A DNA stretch of 21,239 nucleotides from a virus. Shown one piece after another: positions 1 through 6,483 of this stretch. The DNA lies in IMG/VR virus record IMGVR_UViG_3300048584_000111, positions 1-21,239 of that record; one strand, written 5' to 3'. The notes under the pieces are model-generated. The model ran no database searches. It was not told the DNA's origin and saw only the letters and a list, made by a program, of their open reading frames with translations. Position numbers and translations under genes: made by a program. Positions within the stretch are counted from its first letter, which is position 1. Each line of letters begins with the position of its first letter.

Positions 1-595
1 GAAAATACTTCGACATATCCTTTAGCTCGAACTGGCCGTCCTTGCCGGTTTTCGCCATCACATCGAGAGCTTTGCCGATCTCGGAAGGCAGCACCTTCAT
101 TTCCTTGATGAGCGTGACGGCCGAGTTTCCGAGATCGGCCGTTGACGCTTTTGTGGCAACGCTGGCGCGCGTGATCGCCGGTGTGATGTCGATGGCCGTC
201 TGTAGTGCCAAGCCACCTTTGGCTATTTCATCAAGGCCCTGCATGATCTCGAGGCTGTCGCGGTTCAGCCCCTTCGTCATAGCGCGGACGCTGTTGCCCA
301 GTTCCGCTGTTTTCTGTTTGGTCAGGTCATATTTCAGCGCGACGTCGGTCAGCGCGTCCTCATAGTTGTTCCATGCGGTGACGGCCTGCTGGATCGGTCG
401 GCCCACAGACGCCGCCGTGGCGGTCGCCGCCGCCATGCCGACCACCGCTTCCTGTTGCCGCTGCGCGGCCTTCTCCTGCGCCTTGGCGAACTGCTCGCTC
501 TTCGCCACGCCCTCGAGGCCGCGCGCGGCGTCGCGCACCTTGTTGATGACGCCGCTGGCCTTGTCGATGGCTTCAAGGATCAGCTCGACGCGCAC
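1..595 (-). CDS. Tail tape measure protein, N-terminal part (3' end outside window)
   Basis: The minus frame is open from a GTG at 595 to the window edge, giving about 198 residues. It begins MRVELILEAIDKASG and continues with a basic, alanine-rich helical stretch and then a segment (WNNYEDALTDVALKYDLT, followed by LGNSVRAMTKGL) typical of the N-terminal core of phage tail tape measure proteins. In the family this protein sets tail length inside the tube and is ejected with the DNA. An in-frame TGA lies six codons upstream, so GTG 595 is the only reasonable start; a GAGGAG lies about 11 bases before it. The position directly after the tail chaperone pair is the usual one in myophages. The rest of the gene lies to the left of the window. 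The family call is firm; the start codon less so. Confidence 0.88.
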   Translation of the reverse strand, partial: MRVELILEAIDKASGVINKVRDAARGLEGVAKSEQFAKAQEKAAQRQQEAVVGMAAATATAASVGRPIQQAVTAWNNYEDALTDVALKYDLTKQKTAELGNSVRAMTKGLNRDSLEIMQGLDEIAKGGLALQTAIDITPAITRASVATKASTADLGNSAVTLIKEMKVLPSEIGKALDVMAKTGKDGQFELKDMSKYF

Positions 596-661
596 GGCGT
601 GGTGGTCTCCTCATCTGATGCAGGCTTCAAACGTCAAAAAATCGAAAAATCGCAAACTGAC

Positions 662-693
662 CCGGATGCTTGTCTTCCCGGATGCTTGTCTTC
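662..693. repeat. Perfect tandem duplication of a 16-bp unit
   Basis: Bases 662-677 and 678-693 are the same 16-mer (CCGGATGCTTGTCTTC). The second copy touches the stop codon of the frameshifted chaperone extension (692-694), so the duplication lies in the short gap before the tape measure gene. It probably arose by replication slippage. No function is visible. Confidence 0.9.
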
Positions 694-1164
694 AGCGCCT
701 GTCCCGCGCCGCCTCGGCGAGGAACTTGTTCCGCTGGGCCTGCGCCTCGACCCAGAAGGCGAGCTCCTCGCAATCCATCTCCATCAATTCGCCGTAGCTC
801 CAGCCCTCGTTGACCATCGCGACGATCACGTCCGGCGTCGGCAGGAGACGGCGTATCAGTTTCCCGCCGCGTCCTCGCCGGGCTCGTCGTCGCCGAGGAT
901 TTCACCCGTGAGCTGCAGGTAGTCCGCGCCCGGCACCTGGTCGAGGATTTCGCCCGCCGTCAGTCGCTTGCCGTCGAATGTGGCGATGGACTGTGCGAGG
1001 TAGACGACGAAGGCACCGGTGTCCTTGCCTGCCGCCTTCTGGGCCAACATCGCGTCGCGCGCCGAATACAGCCGGTCATAGACTACCGTGATGCCGGAGC
1101 GCTTCAGCACGACTGTCCGCGCGGATTTCATGCCCTTCGTGCCGGTCGTGTTTGTCTCAGCCAT
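692..1164 (-). CDS. Tail assembly chaperone, predicted -1 frameshift product (G-T type)
   Basis: A second minus frame is open beyond the end of the short chaperone and ends at the TGA at 694-692. If ribosomes slip -1 on the G GGA AAC heptamer (865-859), the first 102 residues are joined to 55 more, beginning LIRRLLPTPDVIVAMVNEGW and ending in a charged helical tail, for a total of about 157 residues. This extension frame also contains its own ATG at 817 (41 codons), so a separate small protein cannot be excluded. In lambda (G/GT), P2 (E/E') and Mu-type tails the minor frameshifted product recruits the tape measure protein while the short form keeps it soluble. The tape measure gene starts 97 bases further on, as expected. 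Confidence 0.8.
856..1164 (-). CDS. Tail assembly chaperone, short form (Mu gp41 / P2 gpE-like)
   Basis: A 102-residue protein. Its central segment (TFDGKRLTAGEILDQVPGADYLQLTGEIL) has the 'F-G-K-x-L ... E-I-L-D ... GADYL-x-L' pattern of phage tail assembly proteins placed between tail tube and tape measure. The C-terminus is acidic (GDDEPGEDAAGN). The start ATG overlaps the end of the preceding 44-residue gene by eight bases (ATGGCTGA) and has GAGG just upstream. The protein is expected to bind the tape measure protein during tail assembly in the cytoplasm and not to be part of the virion. The last two codons, GGA AAC, are the slippery part of the frameshift site. Confidence 0.82.
   Translation of the reverse strand: MAETNTTGTKGMKSARTVVLKRSGITVVYDRLYSARDAMLAQKAAGKDTGAFVVYLAQSIATFDGKRLTAGEILDQVPGADYLQLTGEILGDDEPGEDAAGN
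859..865 (-). promoter_or_regulatory. Programmed -1 ribosomal frameshift site, G GGA AAC
   Basis: Read on the minus strand, the heptamer GGGAAAC sits in the zero frame as G GGA AAC, the canonical X XXY YYZ pattern, and is followed directly by the TGA stop of the short chaperone. The -1 frame (GGG AAA CTG ATA) then stays open for 55 codons. An SD-like GAGG lies about seven bases upstream, which can stimulate -1 slippage; I see only a weak hairpin downstream. Confidence 0.82.
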
Positions 1165-1291
1165 CGTCCTCGTCCTTTGCGATCTCCCTGACGATCTCGA
1201 GCGTGGCGACGATGGTGTCCGTCGTCAGGCCGGCCTTGCGCGCTGCGGCCACGAGATCGTTGAGGGCTGTTTCAAGCGCGCTCTGGTTCAT
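1157..1291 (-). CDS. Small hypothetical protein between tail tube and tail chaperone
   Basis: A 44-residue ORF starting MNQSALETALNDLVAAARKAG and ending in an acidic EIAKDEDDG tail. It is predicted to be almost entirely helical. The ATG lies two bases after the stop of the tail tube gene (TGA CG ATG) with no clear Shine-Dalgarno sequence, so translation is probably coupled to the tube gene. Its end overlaps the start of the chaperone gene by eight bases. Longer upstream starts in this frame would run inside the tube gene and read arginine-rich nonsense, so they were not used. I do not recognise the family; the tight coupling suggests a tail assembly role, which is inference only. Confidence 0.6.
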   Translation of the reverse strand: MNQSALETALNDLVAAARKAGLTTDTIVATLEIVREIAKDEDDG

Positions 1292-1293
1292 CG

Positions 1294-1815
1294 TCAGTAG
1301 GCCGGCCAGACATCCTGGCCATTGACGCGGTTGATGTTCTGGAAGACGTCGATCTCGCGGATGAACTGGCCCGTCTCGGTCGATTTGGTGACGAGGCGCG
1401 TCACCGAGCATTCATGCTCCAGCCCGATGGGGTCTTCGCCCATCTTGAACGCGCCGAGGCTCTGCTCGGTGAACAGCAGGTTCACCATGGTGATGATGCG
1501 GTAGCCTTCGGCCCTGATCACGCCGCCGGCGTCGAACACATCGACGAACTTCTCGAACTGCAATGGCATGGCGACGTTCGGCAGCGCTGTGCGCAGCCAG
1601 ATCTCCGTCTCGAGCCAGGCGAAGCTGATCTTGGCTTTCAGCGGCTCAAGCGCGCGGCCCGGCAATTCGGCCTTGCCGATCATCCCGAGCGCCTGATGGG
1701 TGACGACCTCATAGCCCACCTTGTCGAGCTCGAATTCGGTGACGCGGCCGATCAGGCGCGCGCCCTCCAGATAGACGTCGACATTGGTGGTCTGGCCGAT
1801 GCGGATCTCGCGCAT
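1294..1815 (-). CDS. Major tail tube protein (Mu gpM / P2 FII type)
   Basis: A 173-residue protein starting MREIRIGQTTNVDVYLEGARLIGR, with the alternating beta pattern and the segments LIGRVTEFELDKVGYEVVTHQ and INRVNGQDVWPAY typical of contractile-tail tube proteins of the P2 FII group. It forms the inner tube through which DNA passes. The length is close to that of P2 FII. AAGGAG stands seven bases before the ATG. It lies twelve bases after the sheath gene, and the sheath-tube order is diagnostic of a myophage. Confidence 0.92.
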   Translation of the reverse strand: MREIRIGQTTNVDVYLEGARLIGRVTEFELDKVGYEVVTHQALGMIGKAELPGRALEPLKAKISFAWLETEIWLRTALPNVAMPLQFEKFVDVFDAGGVIRAEGYRIITMVNLLFTEQSLGAFKMGEDPIGLEHECSVTRLVTKSTETGQFIREIDVFQNINRVNGQDVWPAY

Positions 1816-1827
1816 GTCTCAGCTCCT

Positions 1828-3141
1828 TCAGGTGTTGGTTTCGCCGCCGAGGGCGAGCGCGGTGCGGATGAGGCCGATGTCGATGTAGCTCTCGACCGTG
1901 ATGCGGTGCATCACGCCGACCGGCGCGGCGTCGAGCCGGTAATAGAAGCGGCCCTGGCCGAGGATTTCCTCCGGCGTGTTCTTGGCGCGGTCGAACTGGA
2001 AACGCCCGCCATAGAGCCAGCCATCCCGCTCCTTGCGGTTGATGTATTGCTGGATCTGGTCCTCGATGTATTCGACGCGCTGCGGCGTGCCGCGACGGTC
2101 GATATAGGGCATGAGGTGCCACTGGATCGTTTCGTGCAGGATGTCATACATCGAGCGGATGTGGAGCCATGCGGTCGGCAGCGGGCTTTCCGTCGCGCCC
2201 CAGCTGGAGGCGTGTGCGCCCCATGTCACGATCCCTGCGCCGAACTGGCCCATATTGGCGGTTGCGATGCCCGCCTCGTTCAGGAAATTCGTGTCGCTCG
2301 AATAGTCGCCGGGATAGAACTGCAGCGGCAGCTCAATTGAGGAGACATCCGGCATCTTTCGGTTGGAGGGCGAGGCGGCGGGGCCGCCATCATCGTCATT
2401 CTCCTCGCGGTTGACGAGCTCGTTCCACACACCGGCGAAATGCTGGCAGTAGGGCTGGAGCGTCTGCTCCGCCGTCACCGGGTCCAGCGCCCTCACATAG
2501 GGCGCGCAATAGACCAGCCGGTCATCGCCGAGCTGATAGGGCTGGTTGACGCCGCGCAGCTGCACGAGGCCCTGCTTGCTTGTGCCGAGCGGCATCGAGC
2601 AGATCGCGTGCGCCCTGATCTTGTTGGCGACGGCGAGCATCGCCTGCCGCACCGACAGCGTCGTCGAATAGCCCGGCGCGATGATGCGGCGCGGGAAATA
2701 CCCGAACTTGCCATAGGTGTATTTGGCGGCCTCCAGCCCCTTCGGCACGCCCTGGGCGTTCAGCCCACCGATGATGTCGGCGGCGGTGACGGCTGCGGGG
2801 TCGGCGACGTCCGAGACCTTGTGGGTGGCGGGATCGAACACATTGCGCACGATGATGGTGCCGACGCCCTTGCCGCGATCCTTCTTGAAGATCGAGAACA
2901 GGGCGCGGGGGATGGTGTAGGCGCCGGACGTATTGAACGGGCCGAACGCCGCGACGGCGTCCTCCTGCGTGCGGATGATGATGTCCGTCTCGATATGGGC
3001 CGCGCGCGCCTCGGACGTCGCATGCGCGAGCTGCACGGGCGCGGTGCCGATCAGATAGAGCGTGGCGGCCTTGATGTCGCGGACGACGCGCCCGGCCTCG
3101 AAATGCTCGATGACCTCTGGGCCGTGATGATACTCAGCCAT
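1828..3141 (-). CDS. Contractile tail sheath protein (Mu gpL-like)
   Basis: A 437-residue protein from the ATG at 3141 (MAEYHHGPEVIEHFEAGR). It has the N-terminal 'VKAATxYLIGTAP' type segment, the central ARAHAICSMP region and the C-terminal region (HETIQWHLMPYIDR, then VEYIEDQIQQYINRKERDGWLYGGRFQFD) common to phage tail sheath proteins. The sheath surrounds the tail tube and contracts on infection. GAGGAG lies about ten bases upstream of this ATG, and the start overlaps the stop of the preceding gene by eight bases (ATGGCTGA); an ATG six codons further upstream is less likely. The family assignment is firm. Confidence 0.94.
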   Translation of the reverse strand: MAEYHHGPEVIEHFEAGRVVRDIKAATLYLIGTAPVQLAHATSEARAAHIETDIIIRTQEDAVAAFGPFNTSGAYTIPRALFSIFKKDRGKGVGTIIVRNVFDPATHKVSDVADPAAVTAADIIGGLNAQGVPKGLEAAKYTYGKFGYFPRRIIAPGYSTTLSVRQAMLAVANKIRAHAICSMPLGTSKQGLVQLRGVNQPYQLGDDRLVYCAPYVRALDPVTAEQTLQPYCQHFAGVWNELVNREENDDDGGPAASPSNRKMPDVSSIELPLQFYPGDYSSDTNFLNEAGIATANMGQFGAGIVTWGAHASSWGATESPLPTAWLHIRSMYDILHETIQWHLMPYIDRRGTPQRVEYIEDQIQQYINRKERDGWLYGGRFQFDRAKNTPEEILGQGRFYYRLDAAPVGVMHRITVESYIDIGLIRTALALGGETNT

Positions 3142-3400
3142 TGTCGCTGTTCTCCTCATGCGCGGCGGCTTCGCGCCGGCTGCGTGGTTTCTCGGTGACG
3201 GGCGGGGCCTGGGGGACAGGAGCGGCCTCGATCAGGCCGAACGCCGCCCAGTTCTCGACCTGCGGGCTGTCCTCGTCGAGTTCGGCAGCAATTTCCGCGC
3301 CCGTGGCGACAAAGCCCGACCAGGCGGCGACGCCCTCAGCCTCGTCCCAGATCTCGATGGTGGTTGGCGGCCCGCGCCAGATGAAGCGTTTTTTGGTCAT
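3134..3400 (-). CDS. Small hypothetical protein in the tail operon (Mu gp38 position)
   Basis: An 88-residue protein (MTKKRFIWRGPPTTIEIWDEAEG). The first half looks like a small folded domain with several tryptophans; from about residue 62 it becomes proline-rich, then charged (PVPQAPPVTEKPRSRREAAAHEENSDNG) and probably disordered. AAGGAG sits six bases before the ATG, an excellent site. It lies where Mu carries gp38, between gp37 and the sheath, but I see no clear similarity to that protein (DUF2635). Its function is unknown; a minor tail or tail-completion part is plausible from position alone. Confidence 0.7.
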   Translation of the reverse strand: MTKKRFIWRGPPTTIEIWDEAEGVAAWSGFVATGAEIAAELDEDSPQVENWAAFGLIEAAPVPQAPPVTEKPRSRREAAAHEENSDNG

Positions 3401-3401
3401 C

Positions 3402-3941
3402 TCAGGCTCCTTGGGTGGTTGCGCCTCGTGGCATCAGCACGCCTGCACGACGCGCGCCGCCTGTCGTCACGAGGCCGGCCTCGAAATCGAATCGGTATTG
3501 GAACACCTGCTCGTCCTGCCGCTCCAGCTCGCGACGGAGCGGGCGCAGGGCGGTGGAGCCGGCCAGGCTCTCGCCTTGCAGCGCCAGCCTGATCTGCTCG
3601 AGCAGCTCATAGGCCCCGCCCGCACCGCGCAGCGACCGCACCAGAAGCACGACGCTCACCTGCATGGCGGCGCGCGAGCCCTGCTCGCCCCGGATGCCGG
3701 CTGCGTCGAACTGGTCTCCGTTCCAGAGCACCAGCGCGGCGGCGTCATAGCCCTCGAAGTCGAACTGCTCCGGGTTGTCCGGGAAATGGTCGACGATGAC
3801 CCGGCCCGAAATCTGCGCCCTGAGGAGCTCAACGGCGGCCTCGCACACGGCGTCGATCATCGACGGGCGCGGCTGCTCGCGGTTGCCCGGCGCGTCCGGA
3901 TGGCCGGGAGGGATGATGAAATCAGGCGCGCCGCCGCTCAT
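3402..3941 (-). CDS. Mu gp37-like tail/neck protein
   Basis: A 179-residue protein from the ATG at 3941 (MSGGAPDFIIPPGHPDAPG). The middle contains VIVDHFPDNPEQFDFEGYDAAALVLWNG, matching the 'FP-D-x-P-E ... ALLV-x-Y' pattern of the Gp37 family, followed by a beta-strand-rich region and helix (GGAYELLEQIRLALQG). An ATG two codons upstream has GGAGG only one base away, whereas 3941 has it about seven bases away and forms an ATGA overlap with the gp36 gene, so 3941 is preferred. The protein is expected to act at the head-tail connection or tail terminus. Confidence 0.8.
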   Translation of the reverse strand: MSGGAPDFIIPPGHPDAPGNREQPRPSMIDAVCEAAVELLRAQISGRVIVDHFPDNPEQFDFEGYDAAALVLWNGDQFDAAGIRGEQGSRAAMQVSVVLLVRSLRGAGGAYELLEQIRLALQGESLAGSTALRPLRRELERQDEQVFQYRFDFEAGLVTTGGARRAGVLMPRGATTQGA

Positions 3942-4390
3942 CGCCATCCCTCCAGCACCGCCCCGCGACGCGAGGGCGGGACTGCGCTGATGACGCGCTG
4001 CTCGTTCGCCGCCTCGGCGACGCCGGGCGCGCCGCTGGCGGGAGGGGACAGGTCGAGCGTGAGCCGGCCTGCGGCGATATCCTTCAGCCGCGCCACAGCC
4101 TCGTCATAGCGTTTCTGCACGGTCTCGTTCATGGCGCTGGCCTGCCCGCCGCGCCCGCGCAGTCGCCATCTTGCGATGTCGGCCGCGAAGCCGCGCAGCA
4201 TGGGCGTGCCGGCACCGGCCTGCGGCCAGCGGTCTCGCACATAACCAAGGACCATCGCGCTCGCCTGCGCCAGCGCGTCGTCGATGCGGGGCAGGTCGAC
4301 CTCCCGATGGTCGCGCGGCCCGACCCCGGCGATCTGGAGGCATTCCTCCTCGCCGAACATCTGCACGAACTGGTCCGCCGTCAGAAGCAT
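3938..4390 (-). CDS. Mu gp36-like protein (DUF1320), head-tail connection
   Basis: A 150-residue protein beginning MLLTADQFVQMFGEEECLQIAG. The pattern 'L-T-x-x-x-F ... E ... RIDDALAQASAMVLGYVRDRW ... L-R-G-F-A-A-D-I-A-R-W-R-L' followed by RYDEAVARLKDIAAGRLTLDL fits the DUF1320/gp36 family: helical proteins of about 140 residues just downstream of the Mu capsid gene. The C-terminal 35 residues are a low-complexity tail rich in alanine, proline and serine. It ends with an ATGA overlap into the gp37 gene. The ribosome binding site is weak. A 76-base gap with a small hairpin separates it from the capsid block. Confidence 0.84.
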   Translation of the reverse strand: MLLTADQFVQMFGEEECLQIAGVGPRDHREVDLPRIDDALAQASAMVLGYVRDRWPQAGAGTPMLRGFAADIARWRLRGRGGQASAMNETVQKRYDEAVARLKDIAAGRLTLDLSPPASGAPGVAEAANEQRVISAVPPSRRGAVLEGWR

Positions 4391-4429
4391 CGTTGTCCCC
4401 GCGCGTCCTCTGACGCCGATTGAATGGTG

Positions 4430-4445
4430 GCCGGTCTTTCCCGGC
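4430..4445. terminator. Weak hairpin in the gap after the capsid block
   Basis: GCCGG (4430-4434) and CCGGC (4441-4445) can pair across a six-base loop. On the minus strand there is no U-run after it, so it is not a standard terminator. It may mark an mRNA processing or attenuation point between the highly expressed capsid genes and the tail genes. The hairpin is short enough to arise by chance in this GC-rich DNA. Confidence 0.25.
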
Positions 4446-4466
4446 TGTCATGGGCAGTCAGCGCTC

Positions 4467-4700
4467 TCACGCGCCTTTCGGGTCGCCTGCCTTGTCCGGC
4501 TCCTTGGCCGGCTCCTTGGACGTGGCTTTTTCCTTGGACTGCTTCACGGGCAGCTCGCCCACGACGCCGAGCGCCTTGAGCTCGGCGGCCTCGTCCTCGG
4601 TCAGGTCGACCTTGACGATCTTGCCCTCGACCGGATCGAGCCGCTTCTCGCCAACCTTGAGCGGGGAGAGCACCTGATAGGCGGATTTTTCGTCAGCCAT
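4467..4700 (-). CDS. Small hypothetical protein after the major capsid gene
   Basis: A 77-residue protein, MADEKSAYQVLSPLKVGEKRLDPVEG, with a small N-terminal domain (to about residue 50, including VDLTEDEAAELKALGVVGE) and a lysine/proline/glutamate-rich disordered tail. The first part resembles the small SH3-like or 'FI-type' proteins often coded next to capsid genes, which is a weak resemblance. Two tandem ATGs (4703, 4700) follow GGAGG; the second has the better spacing of five bases. It lies seven bases after the capsid stop. A role in head completion is inferred from position only. Confidence 0.66.
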   Translation of the reverse strand: MADEKSAYQVLSPLKVGEKRLDPVEGKIVKVDLTEDEAAELKALGVVGELPVKQSKEKATSKEPAKEPDKAGDPKGA

Positions 4701-4710
4701 CATCCCCTCC

Positions 4711-5655
4711 TCACGCCACTGCAGACTGGAAGAGGAAGCCGGCGTCCGCGCCCACGAGATAGGGCCGTCGCTCGACCGTGGTGGGGTATTTCCACGACTT
4801 GATGTCACGGTCATACCAGGGGCTCTCGACGCTCGGATAGCCCTTGAGCCGGTAGCCATAGGCGAAGCTCGGCACCATCCAGTTCGATGCCTTGGGATAC
4901 CAGGCGAGGATGGCGTCATTGCCCCAGATGTCGACGCCGGCGGCGTCATCGGCCACGCCATCGGGCAGATAGACGCCCTTGCCGACGATGATCTCGTCGA
5001 TCTGCAGATAGCGGGCGAGCATGGCCTCGGTGATCGAGTCCGCGCTCGTGAACTTGAACTGCTCCTTGATCTTCGGATGGTTGGAAAGCGCCGCCATGAC
5101 GGTCGCCCCGAGGATCAGCTTGTTCGGATAGCGCCCGACGCGGCGGCGGATCGCCTCCTTGGCCGCATCGATGTCAGCCTTCGGGTCCGACGATGCGTCG
5201 GTCCAGCGCGCCGCGCCGGCGAGCGTCACCTTGTTGCTCGCGGCATAGCTCGCGGCATTCCGGACGATGTTGGCTGCGTCGATCTCATAGCCGAGGTCAA
5301 GCACATCCAGCACCATCTGCACGGCGCTCTGGCCAAGATCGACGCCGGGGACGCGCGCGGCCTCCTCCTGCGTCTCGACGGGCACCACGCCCTGCAGAGC
5401 GTCCTGGACAAGCGACACCGGATCGGAGGCGTAGCCATACTGGACGGTGAGGATCGGCGCGCCGGGGGCGCGGCGGGTGTTGAGCTTGCGGAACCCTTCC
5501 TTGCCGAATTTCAGCAGGCGCATGTTGCGCGCCGGCACATCGACGACGGGGAACACGCGGCCCGCGATGAACTCCTGATTGGAGTAGCCTCGGGCGTAGT
5601 TCGAGAGGACGACGTCGACGACGCCGGCTTGGCTCGTGGTCATGGCGCGGGTCAT
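4711..5655 (-). CDS. Major capsid protein
   Basis: A 314-residue protein (MTRAMTTSQAGVVDVVLSNY). Segments such as QEFIAGRVFPVVDVPARNM, KLILGATVMAALSNHPKIKEQF and DIWGNDAILAWYPKASNW match the style of Mu-type and related HK97-fold major capsid proteins. It sits straight after protease/scaffold and cement genes and before gp36, the position of Mu gpT. GGAG stands eight bases before the ATG at 5655; a second ATG at 5643 is possible. It forms the icosahedral shell. The role is well supported by position and length; the exact capsid subfamily cannot be fixed by eye. Confidence 0.87.
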   Translation of the reverse strand: MTRAMTTSQAGVVDVVLSNYARGYSNQEFIAGRVFPVVDVPARNMRLLKFGKEGFRKLNTRRAPGAPILTVQYGYASDPVSLVQDALQGVVPVETQEEAARVPGVDLGQSAVQMVLDVLDLGYEIDAANIVRNAASYAASNKVTLAGAARWTDASSDPKADIDAAKEAIRRRVGRYPNKLILGATVMAALSNHPKIKEQFKFTSADSITEAMLARYLQIDEIIVGKGVYLPDGVADDAAGVDIWGNDAILAWYPKASNWMVPSFAYGYRLKGYPSVESPWYDRDIKSWKYPTTVERRPYLVGADAGFLFQSAVA

Positions 5656-5669
5656 GCGCGGATCTCCGT

Positions 5670-6011
5670 TCAGCGGATGAGGATGAAGAGGGTCTGCCCC
5701 GCGCCGGTGACGGCGTTGAGCGCGAGGCCGACGCGGTTGGCCGCGACGCCATTGCTGGCGGTGGGATCGGTCACGCCGCGCCCCTGCGCATCAGGCGTCA
5801 CGCCTGCGGCGAGCGCCACCGCGCCGCCGCTCTCGACCGCGACGATGCCGGCGACATCGACGGCGAGCGCCTGGCCTGCCGCGAAGTCGGTCTGGGCGAT
5901 GCCCAGAACCATGTCGGCGGCCTGCGCCTGCGCGCCGGCGAACGTCACGAAACGCTGCTGGACGCCAGCGCCGCTGGCGGTGATCGAATGGGTGAAGGTC
6001 TGGGTTCGCAT
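5670..6011 (-). CDS. Capsid cement / decoration protein (DUF2190-like)
   Basis: A 113-residue protein (MRTQTFTHSITASGAGVQQR) made almost only of small hydrophobic and beta-prone residues. The order 'ADMVLGIAQTDFAAGQALAVDVAGIVAVESGGAVALAAGVTPDAQGRGVT ... NRVGLALNAVTGAGQTLFILI' is that of DUF2190 capsid cement proteins: a beta-rich fold that plugs gaps between capsomers and stabilises the shell. It lies eleven bases after the protease/scaffold gene and 15 bases before the major capsid gene. The longer reading frame upstream of this ATG is only a shadow of the protease gene. Confidence 0.82.
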   Translation of the reverse strand: MRTQTFTHSITASGAGVQQRFVTFAGAQAQAADMVLGIAQTDFAAGQALAVDVAGIVAVESGGAVALAAGVTPDAQGRGVTDPTASNGVAANRVGLALNAVTGAGQTLFILIR

Positions 6012-6021
6012 GATGCTGTCC

Positions 6022-6483
6022 TCAGCGGCTGACGGCGGCGACGGCCGCCATGTAATCGGTGCCCGGATGCGCGGCCTGATGGGCCATCGCCTTGTTGTGG
6101 ATGTCGGCCGAGGCGGGATCGACGGCCATGCCGGCCGGCACGGAGAATTCCACCGCGACGCCCGGACCCTCGCCGGTGTCGAGTGCGCCGAAGCTGATCG
6201 CCGGCTGCGCCGCAAGCAGGCTCTTGAGCAGATCCGCGCCAAGGCCGGTCTTGGTCTCGCCGCCCTCGGCGAACGACACTTCGAGGCGCGCCGCACCGAC
6301 CGGCGACAGCCCGTCGAGCAGCGCCACCGCCTTGTCCTTGAGCGCCGGCAGGAGCCGCCCCTCGGAGACGAGCCTCTCGGCGAAGGCGACGTTGTCGCCA
6401 TGGGCGAGCTCGCGCTCACGCCGGTCGAGATCAGCCGAGCGCGCGTCGAGCGAGGCGGCGTCCGCCGCAGGCCTCTGTGTCAT
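6022..6483 (-). CDS. Scaffold protein from an internal start within the protease gene (Mu gpZ-like)
   Basis: Inside the protease gene and in the same frame, the ATG at 6483 starts MTQRPAADAASLDARSADLDRRERELAH. Just before it is GGAGAGTGAC-ATG, a good ribosome binding site in mid-gene. The product would be 153 residues: a charged helical N-terminus with a coiled-coil look and a C-terminal part shared with the full protease. In Mu, gpI (protease plus scaffold) and gpZ (scaffold alone) are made from one gene in this way, so that the scaffold is in excess and is later cleaved away by the protease. The evidence is the ribosome binding site, the domain boundary (a proline/acid linker ends just before it) and the Mu precedent. 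Confidence 0.7.
   Translation of the reverse strand: MTQRPAADAASLDARSADLDRRERELAHGDNVAFAERLVSEGRLLPALKDKAVALLDGLSPVGAARLEVSFAEGGETKTGLGADLLKSLLAAQPAISFGALDTGEGPGVAVEFSVPAGMAVDPASADIHNKAMAHQAAHPGTDYMAAVAAVSR

Noticed and set aside
349-576. Minus-strand 75-codon frame within the tape measure region
   Set aside because: It is out of frame with the tape measure coding sequence and rich in arginine, proline and serine; a shadow only.
627-905. Minus-strand 92-codon frame over the end of the chaperone gene
   Set aside because: It is the third frame, neither the chaperone frame nor the -1 frame. Its sequence is arginine/glycine-rich and it has no ribosome binding site; the -1 frame has the expected chaperone extension.
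3141-4109. Plus-strand open frame opposite gp36, gp37 and the gp38-position gene
   Set aside because: Shadow of recognised minus-strand genes; no domain, and it runs through several real gene borders.
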